DNA of 64,000 bases from Bacteroidaceae bacterium. GTDB lineage: Bacteria; Bacteroidota; Bacteroidia; Bacteroidales; Bacteroidaceae. The position numbers and the translations under genes were made by a program. Below the pieces are notes generated by a model. It saw only the letters and a list, made by a program, of their open reading frames with translations, was not told the origin of the DNA and did not search any database. The stretch covers positions 1 to 64,000 of the forward strand of contig JAFUYM010000021.1 in the NCBI GenBank assembly GCA_017470525.1, in the 5' to 3' direction. Numbering within the stretch: position 1 is the first letter of the stretch; each line of letters begins with the position of its first letter. This document shows, piece by piece, positions 35,318 to 43,703 of the stretch.

Positions 35318-37027
35318 ATGGCAAATTCCTATACAGACGTTCCTGAGATTAAATTCCACATGGAACACCCTTTGATGAAACGCATCGTTGAGTTGAAGGA
35401 GAGAAACTATGCTGACTACGGTCAGTACGACTATGCACCCAAGGACTACGAGGATGCACAGGAGAACTATGACAGCCTGCTCGAAATCACGGGCGACATC
35501 AACGCCAACATCATCGGTCCGAACTCCGAGGATGTGGATGCCGAAGGCCCTCACTGCGAGAATGGTCGCGTTCGCTATGCCAGCAAGACCTACGAAAACC
35601 TTGATGCCACCATCAAGGCAGGTCTCTGCGGCATGACGATGCCACGTCGTTACGGCGGTCTCAACCTGCCCAACGTGGTTTATACCGCTGCCAACGAAAT
35701 CATTGCCGAGGGTGATGCAGGTTTTGAAAACATCTGGTCATTGCAGGACTGTATCGAAACGCTCTATGAGTTTGGTGACGAAGACCAGCGCAAGCGTTAC
35801 ATCCCACGTGTTTGTGCCGGTGAAACCATGTCAATGGACCTCACTGAGCCTGATGCAGGTTCCGACCTTCAGTCAGTGATGCTCAAGGCAACCTTCGACG
35901 AGAAGGAGAACTGCTGGCGACTGAACGGCGTGAAGCGTTTCATCACCAATGGCGACGCTGACATCCACCTCGTGCTGGCTCGTTCAGTGGAAGGCACTCG
36001 CGACGGCCGCGGTCTCTCCATGTTCATCTACGACAAGCGCAACGGCGGCGTGAACGTGCGTCGCATTGAGAACAAACTCGGTATCCACGGCAGCCCCACT
36101 TGCGAACTCGTTTACAAGAACGCCAAGGCTGAACTCTGTGGTTCTGAGAAACTCGGTCTGATTAAGTACGTGATGGGTCTGATGAACGGTGCTCGTCTCG
36201 GCATCGCTTCTCAGTCTGTCGGTGCAGAACAGGCTGCTTACGAGGAAGCCATCAACTATGCCCGTGACCGCAAGCAATTCGGCAAGGAAATCATCCACTT
36301 CCCTGCTGTTTACGACATGATTGCTCGCATCAAGGCTAAACTCGATGCCGGTCGTTCACTCCTCTACATGACGGCTCGCTACGTAGATATCTACAAGGCG
36401 CTCGACGACATCAGCAAGGAACGCAAACTCACTCCCGAAGAGCGTGACGAGTTCAAGAAGTACAGCAAACTCGCCGATGCCTTCACGCCACTGGCAAAGG
36501 GTATGAACTCCGAGTTTGCCAACGAAAGTGCTTACGACTCCATTCAGGTGCACGGCGGTTCAGGCTTCATGCTCGAATACAAGTGCCAGCGTGTTTATCG
36601 TGATGCCCGCATCATGTCTATCTACGAGGGTACCACTCAGTTGCAGACCGTTGCAGCCATCCGCTACATCACTTCGGGCTTCTATGCCAACGTCATCAAG
36701 GACTTCGAGGCAGAACCCGTTGCAGCCGAGTATGCAGCCTACGCAGAGCGCATCAAGGCAATGAACGAGAAACTCACCGCTGCCATCGAAAAGGCAAAGG
36801 CTCCTGGCAATCAGGACTTCCTCGACCTCTGTGCTCGCAAACTCTACGAGATGACCGCCTATGTCATCATGTCGCACCTGCTCCTTCAGGACACCCAGCG
36901 TGCTCCCGAACTCTTCGGCAAGTCTCTCGTGGTCTTCATGAACTACGCCGAGAGCGAAGTTGCCAAGCACAGCAACTACATCAACCGCCTCGATGTCGAG
37001 CAGTTGGCAAGTTACGTGCAGGAGTAA
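35318..37027 (+). CDS. Acyl-CoA dehydrogenase family protein
   Basis: A FAD-dependent acyl-CoA dehydrogenase of the long Bacteroidales type (569 residues, against ~380 for short-chain enzymes). Family motifs: MSMDLTEPDAGSDLQSVMLKA (FAD/substrate loop), RFITNGDADIHLVLARS, SQSVGAEQAAYEEAINYARDRKQFGK (CoA region), and IYEGTTQLQ near residue 436, whose Glu is at the usual catalytic-base position. About 120 extra C-terminal residues are helical. Adjacent etfB/etfA provide its electron acceptor. The natural acyl substrate cannot be told from sequence alone. A strong terminator follows. Confidence 0.92.
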   Translation: MANSYTDVPEIKFHMEHPLMKRIVELKERNYADYGQYDYAPKDYEDAQENYDSLLEITGDINANIIGPNSEDVDAEGPHCENGRVRYASKTYENLDATIKAGLCGMTMPRRYGGLNLPNVVYTAANEIIAEGDAGFENIWSLQDCIETLYEFGDEDQRKRYIPRVCAGETMSMDLTEPDAGSDLQSVMLKATFDEKENCWRLNGVKRFITNGDADIHLVLARSVEGTRDGRGLSMFIYDKRNGGVNVRRIENKLGIHGSPTCELVYKNAKAELCGSEKLGLIKYVMGLMNGARLGIASQSVGAEQAAYEEAINYARDRKQFGKEIIHFPAVYDMIARIKAKLDAGRSLLYMTARYVDIYKALDDISKERKLTPEERDEFKKYSKLADAFTPLAKGMNSEFANESAYDSIQVHGGSGFMLEYKCQRVYRDARIMSIYEGTTQLQTVAAIRYITSGFYANVIKDFEAEPVAAEYAAYAERIKAMNEKLTAAIEKAKAPGNQDFLDLCARKLYEMTAYVIMSHLLLQDTQRAPELFGKSLVVFMNYAESEVAKHSNYINRLDVEQLASYVQE

Positions 37028-37050
37028 ACATTACACATATTATTATATAT

Positions 37051-37076
37051 AACGTGAGTTCGACGAAAATCACGTT
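37051..37076. repeat. Short inverted repeat after acyl-CoA dehydrogenase
   Basis: AACGTGA (37051-37057) and TCACGTT (37070-37076) flank GTTCGACGAAAA in an A/T-rich context, just before the terminator. It may be a hairpin or a dispersed repeat. No function is assigned. Confidence 0.5.
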
Positions 37077-37085
37077 AATATAAAC

Positions 37086-37134
37086 AAAAAAGAGAGGGAA
37101 GACCCCGTTGTGGAAGGTCTTCCCTCTCTTTTTT
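37086..37134 (+). terminator. Strong intrinsic terminator of the etf operon
   Basis: AGAGAGGGAAGACC pairs with GGTCTTCCCTCTCT, with A's before and TTTTTT after, so the stem extends through the A/T tracts. It could work in both directions. Confidence 0.9.
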
Positions 37135-37175
37135 GCTTTAATTCAACTAAACACATAGTTAAAAAGTGTTTTTTA

Positions 37176-37207
37176 TTTGGTTGGAACAGAATAAATGCAT
37201 ACATTTG
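37176..37207 (+). promoter_or_regulatory. Promoter of blaI/M56 operon
   Basis: TTTG (37176-37179), 20-nt spacer and TACATTTG (37200-37207) match the Bacteroidota promoter pattern. It lies about 75 nt before the blaI-type gene, where the repressor would also be expected to bind. No clear operator dyad was found. Confidence 0.7.
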
Positions 37208-37282
37208 CAGTATTGAACTAAATTATTCGTTGAATAATGAAGGGAAAGCAATAGAGAAACTAATTGGAAAAGAAGGAAAACA

Positions 37283-37642
37283 ATGGAAAAACTAACAGGA
37301 AAAGAAGAAGAGGTGATGGAGAAAATCTGGGAGATTGGTCCCTGTGCTCCTAAAGACGTTGTGGCAGAGTATGAAGACCTGAAGCCGCATGTCAACACCA
37401 TCGCAACCATGTTTCAATCGTTGGAACGGAAAGGCTACCTCACGCATGAGCCCAAAGGACGCGGGTACATCTATTCCGCCATCATTCCGCAAGAGCATTA
37501 CGGACGAGGGAAGTTCTCAAGTTTTGTCAATCGGTATTTCGGCAATTCGTACATGAATGTGGTCTCAGCACTGGTGCAAGATCAGAAAATCAGCAAAGAA
37601 GAACTGATGGAGTTTCTTGAAGAACTCAAGAACAGGAAGTAA
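37283..37642 (+). CDS. BlaI/MecI/CopY-family transcriptional repressor
   Basis: A 119-residue winged-helix repressor. The N-terminus carries the family pattern TGKEEEVMEKIWEIGPCAPKDV, a recognition helix region (HVNTIATMFQSLERKGYLTHEPKGRGYIYSAII), and a helical C-terminal dimerisation segment. In the classic pair, BlaI is inactivated when the membrane sensor-protease BlaR1 is activated. The gene 34 bp downstream encodes just such an M56 protein, so the pair is likely a ligand-controlled regulatory switch. No beta-lactamase gene is nearby, so the signal and targets are unknown. Confidence 0.9.
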   Translation: MEKLTGKEEEVMEKIWEIGPCAPKDVVAEYEDLKPHVNTIATMFQSLERKGYLTHEPKGRGYIYSAIIPQEHYGRGKFSSFVNRYFGNSYMNVVSALVQDQKISKEELMEFLEELKNRK

Positions 37643-37676
37643 TCAGGAGTTAAGGACTTAAAAAGAAACAAAGACT

Positions 37677-40013
37677 ATGGCGGCATTCGTCATCTATATC
37701 CTCAAATGGGCTATCAGCCTCACGCTGTTGTATTCGCTCTACGGGCTTTTTCTGCGGAAAGAGACCTTCCACCACTTCAACCGCATGGTGCTGATGGGCA
37801 TCCTGCTCACCAGCATGGTGTTGCCTTTCTGCACCATCCACACAAAGGAGGAAACCATTGTATCGAAAGGGATGAGTGGAATTGAAGAAAGCATCTCCAA
37901 CGAAATTGTCATCAGATACCAACCTACGGAGGAAGCGGATTTCAGTCATCAATACACACGAATCGAAGAAAATCCCAAGGCAAACACTCCGACGATGAGT
38001 CTTGTCCAATGGCTTGTCCTTCTCGGGCTGTTAGGAACTGCCTATTTCTGGGGGAGTTACCTCATTTCGATTGTGAAACTATGCTTCGTGATGAAGAACA
38101 GCCGTCCGATAGATGGAAACGGAAAACTCCCACAAGGCATACGTCTCTTGGCCAATCCCACCATCCACTCCCCTTTCAGTTGGTTTCGCACGATTGTGAT
38201 TCGCAGCGAAGACACACCCCAACCCACAGACATCATCCTGACCCACGAACTTGCCCACGTACAACACCATCACTCGTGGGACAACCTGCTGTGCGACATC
38301 ACGGTCAACACCCTCTGGTGGCTTCCCTTCGCATGGATGCTGAGACGAGACCTGCGCGATGTGCACGAATACCAAGCCGACCAAGCCGTAATGGAGCAGG
38401 GTTTCGATGTGGAAGCCTATCAAATGCTGCTGATTGACAAAGCCACAGGAGAAAGAAACGAAGAAATCGTGAACAATTTTGAACAGAACCCATTAAAAAG
38501 ACGATTCATCATGATGTTTAGAGACAAATCCAATAAGTATGCAGGGCTGAAAGTCCTCTACATCCTGCCTCTTGCCACCATCGCACTGGCTGTCTTTGCC
38601 AAGCCTGACATGATGAAAGCGGTGGAGAATGAAGTGACCGCAGAAATGGAACCCTTCTCATCCGTTCTCAGTGGCAAAAAGAGTGCGGAAGTGAACCATG
38701 AAGACGACACTCCAACCCAAGAAGGCGAAGAAAAATGGAACATCGACCCGCGAGGCATCTACAAAATGACCCAAATGACAGGGCGGGACGGCATCGAAAT
38801 AGAGGCTCCAAACGACCAGTACAAGATTTGCAGAGACGATGTGACCATCACCTTCAGGGTGACTACCAACAAAGCCAATCCCAAGAAATACGCCTTTTAT
38901 TTCTGCATCAACGATGCCATCATCTACAACTATACAGGCAAAGTGCCCCAAGGAGAGGACATGCATGGCACTCAGATTTACGACAGCAACGGAAAGGAGT
39001 TCACCATGAGATGGTGGAGTCAGTACAAAGACCACCCGCTTTTCTCCGAGAACAATTGGGTGGTGGAGAAATATGAACGGGACAAGTTCTCCAAGCATGC
39101 CCAAGAGATACTGGAACTGCTCAAGAGTGGCGATTTCTCCAACAGCAGGAATCCATTTGAGGGAAGATGGATATTTTGGGGAGAGACTGACAGTGAGGAA
39201 GAATGCTTTGCCATGGCAAATAGAGACATAGAAAAAGAAAGTATTCGTGCCAAAGAAATTATGGTCATGATGATACGTGGCGACAAGGAACTCTCACTCA
39301 ACATAGCGGAGACACACAATCCGACAAACTACCTTCCCATCGGAAGCGTCAATCCCTGCTCCCACAAAGGAGACAAACAACTCAACATTGACAACCGCAC
39401 CTACGAAATCCATTGGGCAGGCAACAACCGTTTCTTCTACAAGGGGATGAACGGGAAATTCTGGCTTTGGGTTCGTGACAGTTATTCGCCCAACTACTAC
39501 GATTACATCATCGACCTTCTCCGAATCAGCAGCAAAGAAGACCTTTCCGTTCCCACCAACCTGTCGAAAGTGACTACGGAAGAGATTGAGCACCCTGCCT
39601 CCGAAAGCGACAGCATCTACATCGGTCCCAATGTCAGCATCGCGGAGTTTCCCGGAGGGGATGGTGAACTCCTGAATTACATGAGAACGCATGTCCGTTA
39701 TCCCGATGCCACCTACAGGCAGTATGGCATGGCAGGCAGGGTGATGATTAGTTTCGTGGTGGAGAAAGACGGCAGTTTGCAGCACTTCACGGTGGCTCGC
39801 AACGACATCCAGGTCAACACGACCGCTGCCGAGCAGAATATGTCGGAAACGGAATTCGGGAACATCGTCAGCAAAGGAAAACACGCCTTCGAGCAGGTGG
39901 TGATACAGACCCTGCAATCCATGCCACGCTGGAAACCTGCCATACACGAAACAGATGGGAAAATGGAGCGCGTGCGCATGAAATACACCATCCCCGTCAC
40001 CTTCTGGCTTTAA
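37677..40013 (+). CDS. M56 (BlaR1-like) metallopeptidase fused to TonB domain
   Basis: A 778-residue membrane protein. About four TM helices frame a zinc-protease domain with ILTHELAHVQ (HExxH at 190-194) and the third ligand region VHEYQADQAV near 225-234. A TM segment follows at about 290-310. The long periplasmic region (about residues 310-660) has no recognised domain. The C-terminal ~110 residues are a TonB-C domain: VRYPDATYRQYGMAGRVMISFVVEKDGS, ending PVTFWL. M56-TonB fusions are known from Bacteroidota, but in which way the TonB domain takes part in signalling is not established. It forms a pair with the upstream BlaI-type repressor and is followed 28 bp later by a secreted protein gene. 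Confidence 0.85.
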   Translation: MAAFVIYILKWAISLTLLYSLYGLFLRKETFHHFNRMVLMGILLTSMVLPFCTIHTKEETIVSKGMSGIEESISNEIVIRYQPTEEADFSHQYTRIEENPKANTPTMSLVQWLVLLGLLGTAYFWGSYLISIVKLCFVMKNSRPIDGNGKLPQGIRLLANPTIHSPFSWFRTIVIRSEDTPQPTDIILTHELAHVQHHHSWDNLLCDITVNTLWWLPFAWMLRRDLRDVHEYQADQAVMEQGFDVEAYQMLLIDKATGERNEEIVNNFEQNPLKRRFIMMFRDKSNKYAGLKVLYILPLATIALAVFAKPDMMKAVENEVTAEMEPFSSVLSGKKSAEVNHEDDTPTQEGEEKWNIDPRGIYKMTQMTGRDGIEIEAPNDQYKICRDDVTITFRVTTNKANPKKYAFYFCINDAIIYNYTGKVPQGEDMHGTQIYDSNGKEFTMRWWSQYKDHPLFSENNWVVEKYERDKFSKHAQEILELLKSGDFSNSRNPFEGRWIFWGETDSEEECFAMANRDIEKESIRAKEIMVMMIRGDKELSLNIAETHNPTNYLPIGSVNPCSHKGDKQLNIDNRTYEIHWAGNNRFFYKGMNGKFWLWVRDSYSPNYYDYIIDLLRISSKEDLSVPTNLSKVTTEEIEHPASESDSIYIGPNVSIAEFPGGDGELLNYMRTHVRYPDATYRQYGMAGRVMISFVVEKDGSLQHFTVARNDIQVNTTAAEQNMSETEFGNIVSKGKHAFEQVVIQTLQSMPRWKPAIHETDGKMERVRMKYTIPVTFWL

Positions 40014-40041
40014 TCAACCAACCTCTACCAACCATACCTAT

Positions 40042-40860
40042 ATGAACAGGAAAACATTATCATCCATCGTGCTGTCTCTTCTTCTATGGCTGGCAGCCAC
40101 CGCCAACGCCTCCGCCACAGGGCAGGACGGGGAGATACTCTACTGGAACGGAAAAGAGTATGAGATGCTGTCATTGCCCCTGAAGTACAACGACGAACTG
40201 GACCGTTTGGTTGCCCAAGTAGCCGACTTCACCGTCACCAGCAATTGGCGCGGCTATCAGGGGCATTGGAGCATTCAAGACAATCAGTTGTATCTTGACA
40301 GCATCGTCATTTCCTATCAAAAAGTGCTGATTCCACAAAAGGATTCCATTTTCAGCAAATACCTCAAAGATGGGAAAGTGCCAGCCACATGGGTGAGCGA
40401 CACCCTGCGGGTTGTGTCTGGGAAATGCATCAAATACGAGCACATGGGCTTTGCCCGCTATTATGAGCATGAGGACTTTATCGCCTTCAAGGATGGCGTG
40501 GTGCAATCTGTCAGAAGAGAAGAGCAGAAGTGTCTCATCAAATGGGATGAACGGACGGCAGTCCCCAAAATCCATCAGTTCATTGATGAACTGACCGCTC
40601 AACTGCATGCTCGCTATCCTAAAACTCATGGCTACATTGGTGTCAGCATCCTATACAGCGACTTCGACAACAATATGATGCCCACCAACGTGGAAGCCAC
40701 CATTAGCAAGAACACCCTCACCCATCCCAACCCAAAACTGGAACGGGAACTCTGTGAGAAGGTCAGCAACTTCGTACTCATCAACCGCATCTTCCCCCTC
40801 TACTACATCAAAGGCAAGATCACCCAAGATGGACGGTGTTTCCCCTTCCAGATTCCTTAA
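40042..40860 (+). CDS. Secreted protein of unknown function
   Basis: A 272-residue protein with an N-terminal signal peptide (SSIVLSLLLWLAATANASA, cleavage near residue 26). No family is recognised. The body is mixed alpha/beta, with repeated Tyr/Trp-rich stretches (ILYWNGKEYEML, WRGYQGHWSIQDNQLYLD). The C-terminal third (VEATISKNTLTHPNPKLERELCEKVSNF) has a layout reminiscent of a degenerate TonB-C domain, which is only a guess. It is the third gene of the blaI-M56 operon (28-bp gap), so it may be a periplasmic or surface component of the same response. Confidence 0.6.
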   Translation: MNRKTLSSIVLSLLLWLAATANASATGQDGEILYWNGKEYEMLSLPLKYNDELDRLVAQVADFTVTSNWRGYQGHWSIQDNQLYLDSIVISYQKVLIPQKDSIFSKYLKDGKVPATWVSDTLRVVSGKCIKYEHMGFARYYEHEDFIAFKDGVVQSVRREEQKCLIKWDERTAVPKIHQFIDELTAQLHARYPKTHGYIGVSILYSDFDNNMMPTNVEATISKNTLTHPNPKLERELCEKVSNFVLINRIFPLYYIKGKITQDGRCFPFQIP

Positions 40861-41003
40861 CCCCCAACCCGTTCATTAGAACTTTTTTACATAATGACCG
40901 ATTCGAATTAGAAACACCAACAAAGCCATCATTGGGGGTCGTTTTCCTTTCACCAACATCCGAGAGATGGTTTCTCTTTGTAACGGAAAACAGCAAGGCT
41001 CAC

Positions 41004-41088
41004 AACCTCTTTAGGGGAGTGAGTCTTACCCTTTTAGGGGAGAGAGTCTCACCCTTCCAAGGGTAAGACTCTCTCCCCTAAAGAGGTT
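41004..41088. repeat. Palindromic repeat, family A copy 2
   Basis: An 85-bp inverted repeat. The 30-bp arms, 41004-41033 and 41059-41088, begin AACCTCTTTAGGGGAG and end CTCCCCTAAAGAGGTT, with one mismatch. The centre is a third forward copy of the same unit (TTAGGGGAGAGAGTCTCACC). The units are the same as in 24726-24802. It lies between convergent genes, and nothing else is seen in 40861-41110. Confidence 0.85.
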
Positions 41089-41110
41089 ATTCAGCATGGG
41101 AAGAAGTTCT

Positions 41111-42679
41111 TCAGAATTGGAAATAAATGAAGGGCTGTACGTCGCTCGATTTGATTTGGATGACCACCCAAATGAGGAGGACGATGAGAAGGGCTTTGAC
41201 GAGGAGAGGGCTCTTGGTGACGAGCGTCTTTGCCTTGTCGGAGAGGGATTCGGGCATGAAGTGGAGCACGTAGCCAAGCAGCATGAGGGCACCGACGGCT
41301 TTGTAGGAGGTGCACCACTGGAAGAAAATCTGAGGCTCGAACTTATGGAAAATCTGCATGAAGACCTGCTCGGCAATGCCAAAGGAGGGAGCACGGAAAA
41401 GCACCCAACAAGCGGCTACGAGGTGGAAGGTGATGATGCCGCCCACCAGCCCACGCGCTGGGCGTTTTTCTCCCTGCGGATTGTACTTGCTGGGAAGGCC
41501 AGAAAGCGGGCTGAGTTTGGGACAGAGAGAGTGCCAGATTTTGTCGAGGCAAAGGAGGATGCCGTGGATGCCTCCCCAAAGGATGAAGTTGAGGGATGCC
41601 CCATGCCAAAGACCACCCAGGAGCATGGTCATGAGGAGGTTGAAGTATTGGCGGAACTTGCCGTGACGGTTGCCGCCAAGGGAGATGTAGAGGTAGTCCT
41701 TGAGCCACGAGGAGAGGCTGATGTGCCAACGGCGCCAAAACTCGGTGATGGAGGCGGACTTGTAGGGGCTGTCGAAGTTCTTGGGGAACTCGAATCCGAG
41801 CAGGAGGGCAATGCCGATTGCCATGTCGGAGTAACCCGAAAAGTCGCAATAGATTTGGAGCGTGTAGCCATAGACGGCAAGGAGGTTTTCGAGTCCGCTG
41901 TAGAGGTCGGGCTGGTCGAAGATGCGCTCTACGAAGTTGATGCTGATGTAGTCGCTGATGACGGCTTTCTTGAAAAGTCCAGCGATGATGTAGAAAACAC
42001 CCGTGCCGAACATGGCATCTGTGACCATGAGCGGACGACGAATCTGTGGGATGAAGTCACGTGCCCGGACAATAGGACCCGCCACAAGTTGCGGGAAGAA
42101 ACTGACGTAGAAAGCATAGTCGAGCAAGCGATTGAGCGGTTTGATGTTGCCCCGATAGACATCGATGGTGTAACTCAGCGACTGGAACGTGAAGAAAGAG
42201 ATGCCCACGGGCAGGAAGATGTCGCGCGGTTGCCACGCCACACCTTGCAAGTAACTGCCGCTAATGGAAGATGGCACATGAATGCCATTGTCCTCAAGCA
42301 GGGTGCAGATGGTGTCGCCGAGGAAGTTGGTGTACTTGAAGAATACAAGCAAGCCGAGGTCGAGAATGAGGGAAAGAACGACGAGGGTTTTGGCAAGCCC
42401 TCCTTTCTCTTTCACCGTACCTATCGCCTTGGCAATGAAGTAGTCGGAGGTGGTGACGAGTGCCAGCAGCCAGAAGAAGAGTCCGCTGGACTTATAGTAA
42501 AAATAGTAGGAAAAGAGGGTGACGAAGAGGATGCGGAGGGTATCTGCCTTGCCAAGGCAATTGTATATGAGTGTGAAGCCCAAAAAGAGGAACAGAAAGA
42601 TGCCCGACGAGAAAATCATCGGAGAATCAGGCTGATAGAGCAACTGTTCTATGAGGCGTGAAAAATCAATATCAAACAT
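41111..42679 (-). CDS. MBOAT-family O-acyltransferase (DltB/AlgI-like)
   Basis: A polytopic membrane acyltransferase, about 522 residues from the ATG at 42679; an ATG 15 bp upstream is also possible. MBOAT signatures: PVGISFFTFQSLSYTIDVYRG, SFFPQLVAGPIVRA, YCDFSGYSDMAIGIALLLGF, EFWRRWHISLSSWLKDYLYI, and the conserved histidine region MLLGGLWHGASLNFILWG, with the invariant His near residue 357. It transfers acyl groups (usually acetyl) across the membrane to glycans or other acceptors, working with an SGNH partner. Two SGNH-type genes lie just upstream in the same operon. A loop near residues 403-411 is encoded by a 25-bp palindromic repeat also found at tRNA-Glu. Confidence 0.9.
   Translation of the reverse strand: MFDIDFSRLIEQLLYQPDSPMIFSSGIFLFLFLGFTLIYNCLGKADTLRILFVTLFSYYFYYKSSGLFFWLLALVTTSDYFIAKAIGTVKEKGGLAKTLVVLSLILDLGLLVFFKYTNFLGDTICTLLEDNGIHVPSSISGSYLQGVAWQPRDIFLPVGISFFTFQSLSYTIDVYRGNIKPLNRLLDYAFYVSFFPQLVAGPIVRARDFIPQIRRPLMVTDAMFGTGVFYIIAGLFKKAVISDYISINFVERIFDQPDLYSGLENLLAVYGYTLQIYCDFSGYSDMAIGIALLLGFEFPKNFDSPYKSASITEFWRRWHISLSSWLKDYLYISLGGNRHGKFRQYFNLLMTMLLGGLWHGASLNFILWGGIHGILLCLDKIWHSLCPKLSPLSGLPSKYNPQGEKRPARGLVGGIITFHLVAACWVLFRAPSFGIAEQVFMQIFHKFEPQIFFQWCTSYKAVGALMLLGYVLHFMPESLSDKAKTLVTKSPLLVKALLIVLLIWVVIQIKSSDVQPFIYFQF
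41446..41470. repeat. Palindrome shared with tRNA-Glu terminator
   Basis: On the + strand CCAGCCCACGCGCTGGGCGT followed by TTTTC matches 5098-5122 at 23 of 25 positions. Here it lies inside the MBOAT gene, antisense to its reading frame, where it encodes part of the loop GEKRPARGLVG. Chance identity over 25 bp within 64 kb is unlikely. Confidence 0.7.
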
Positions 42680-42767
42680 TATTTTCAAATTCATAATTCA
42701 TAATTCATAAATAACGCTTTGCATGCCGTATGGCAATGATGAATCATCAATTATGAATTGTTAATTA

Positions 42768-43703
42768 TTAAAATCCTTTTACCGACTTGTAGGGTTGTTG
42801 TTCTTTGGGGGTGGAGCCATGCATCATGCGTGTCTGGGTGCCCGAAATGGCTGTACCCGTATAGGCTTTGTAGATGGCTTCGCCGAGGAGTTTGCCTTGC
42901 AGAATGTAGCCATTGGCAAGGTAATGGACGCAATCGGTGTTCATCATGCCCGAATTGCGCCAGTTGGTAAATGCCGATGGAGAACCACCAGCAATGGTGA
43001 AGATGTCCCATGCCGCCATGCGATGGGATTGACAGAAATTGACGATGCTACGTGCCACATTGACGGTGTTCTGATTGGGCACCTTCGTGGTGTTGTAGTG
43101 GGTGCGGCGACGGCGTCCCGTGCCCGTGGTGTAAGAACTGGTGCGCTGAGTGATAAAACTGCCTGGAGGGGTGGTGAAGAGGAAGCAGACACCAGGACAG
43201 CGTTCGCTGATGCGGCTGGTCAGTGTTTCCATCGTCTGGGCATGTGTCCGTTCATCGAGGGTGGCGCCATGCGCCTCGTTGGTCCCGAAAGAGATGATGA
43301 CGAGGTCGGGGTGTGATGCCACCACACGGTTAATCATGTCGTTCTCATAGAAGCGACGCGCCCACGCACCATTGATGCCGTAATAATCGAACTCGATGCG
43401 AGGGAAATAACTTTGCAGCGTAGTGCCCACCGTGCGCGGCAGGATATTGCCTTTCACGTGGGAGTCGCCAATGTGCATCACCTTCACCGTCTTGTTCTGC
43501 TTGAGTTTCTTGAACACGGGCGCGAGTGCCGCCCCATTGACCAGTTCGTTCGTATGCGTGTTGCGGAAACTGGCTGGGAATGGGGTGCTTAGAGACTGGG
43601 CAAGGGCACCGCTTCCCATCGAGAGGAAAACGATGAGACACCACGTCGCTCGGATGATATGCCTAAGTCTATCGTACACGATTGTCGTAATTCTCTTTAC
43701 CAT
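42768..43703 (-). CDS. Secreted SGNH/GDSL hydrolase, 311 aa
   Basis: A predicted periplasmic SGNH-fold esterase or acyltransferase. An N-terminal hydrophobic segment (ATWCLIVFLSMGSGALAQ) serves as signal peptide. Block I VMHIGDSHVKGN near residues 74-85 holds the nucleophile Ser; the block III-type FGTNEAHG follows, and the Asp/His block is near DCVHYLANGY (about 262). The start at 43703 overlaps the previous gene's end by 35 bp. Together with the neighbouring SGNH gene and MBOAT it resembles acetyl-transfer modules for peptidoglycan or polysaccharides (for example PatA/PatB-type). The substrate is not determinable here. Confidence 0.82.
   Translation of the reverse strand: MVKRITTIVYDRLRHIIRATWCLIVFLSMGSGALAQSLSTPFPASFRNTHTNELVNGAALAPVFKKLKQNKTVKVMHIGDSHVKGNILPRTVGTTLQSYFPRIEFDYYGINGAWARRFYENDMINRVVASHPDLVIISFGTNEAHGATLDERTHAQTMETLTSRISERCPGVCFLFTTPPGSFITQRTSSYTTGTGRRRRTHYNTTKVPNQNTVNVARSIVNFCQSHRMAAWDIFTIAGGSPSAFTNWRNSGMMNTDCVHYLANGYILQGKLLGEAIYKAYTGTAISGTQTRMMHGSTPKEQQPYKSVKGF

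Noticed and set aside
27758-40905. 14-bp identity TAATGACCGATTCG at 27758-27771 and 40892-40905
   Set aside because: A few 14-bp matches are expected by chance in 64 kb, and the flanks do not match.
41096-42661. 521-codon + strand open frame opposite the MBOAT gene
   Set aside because: Glu/Asp/Val-rich shadow, starting inside the palindromic repeat's flank. The reverse-strand protein has clear MBOAT signatures.
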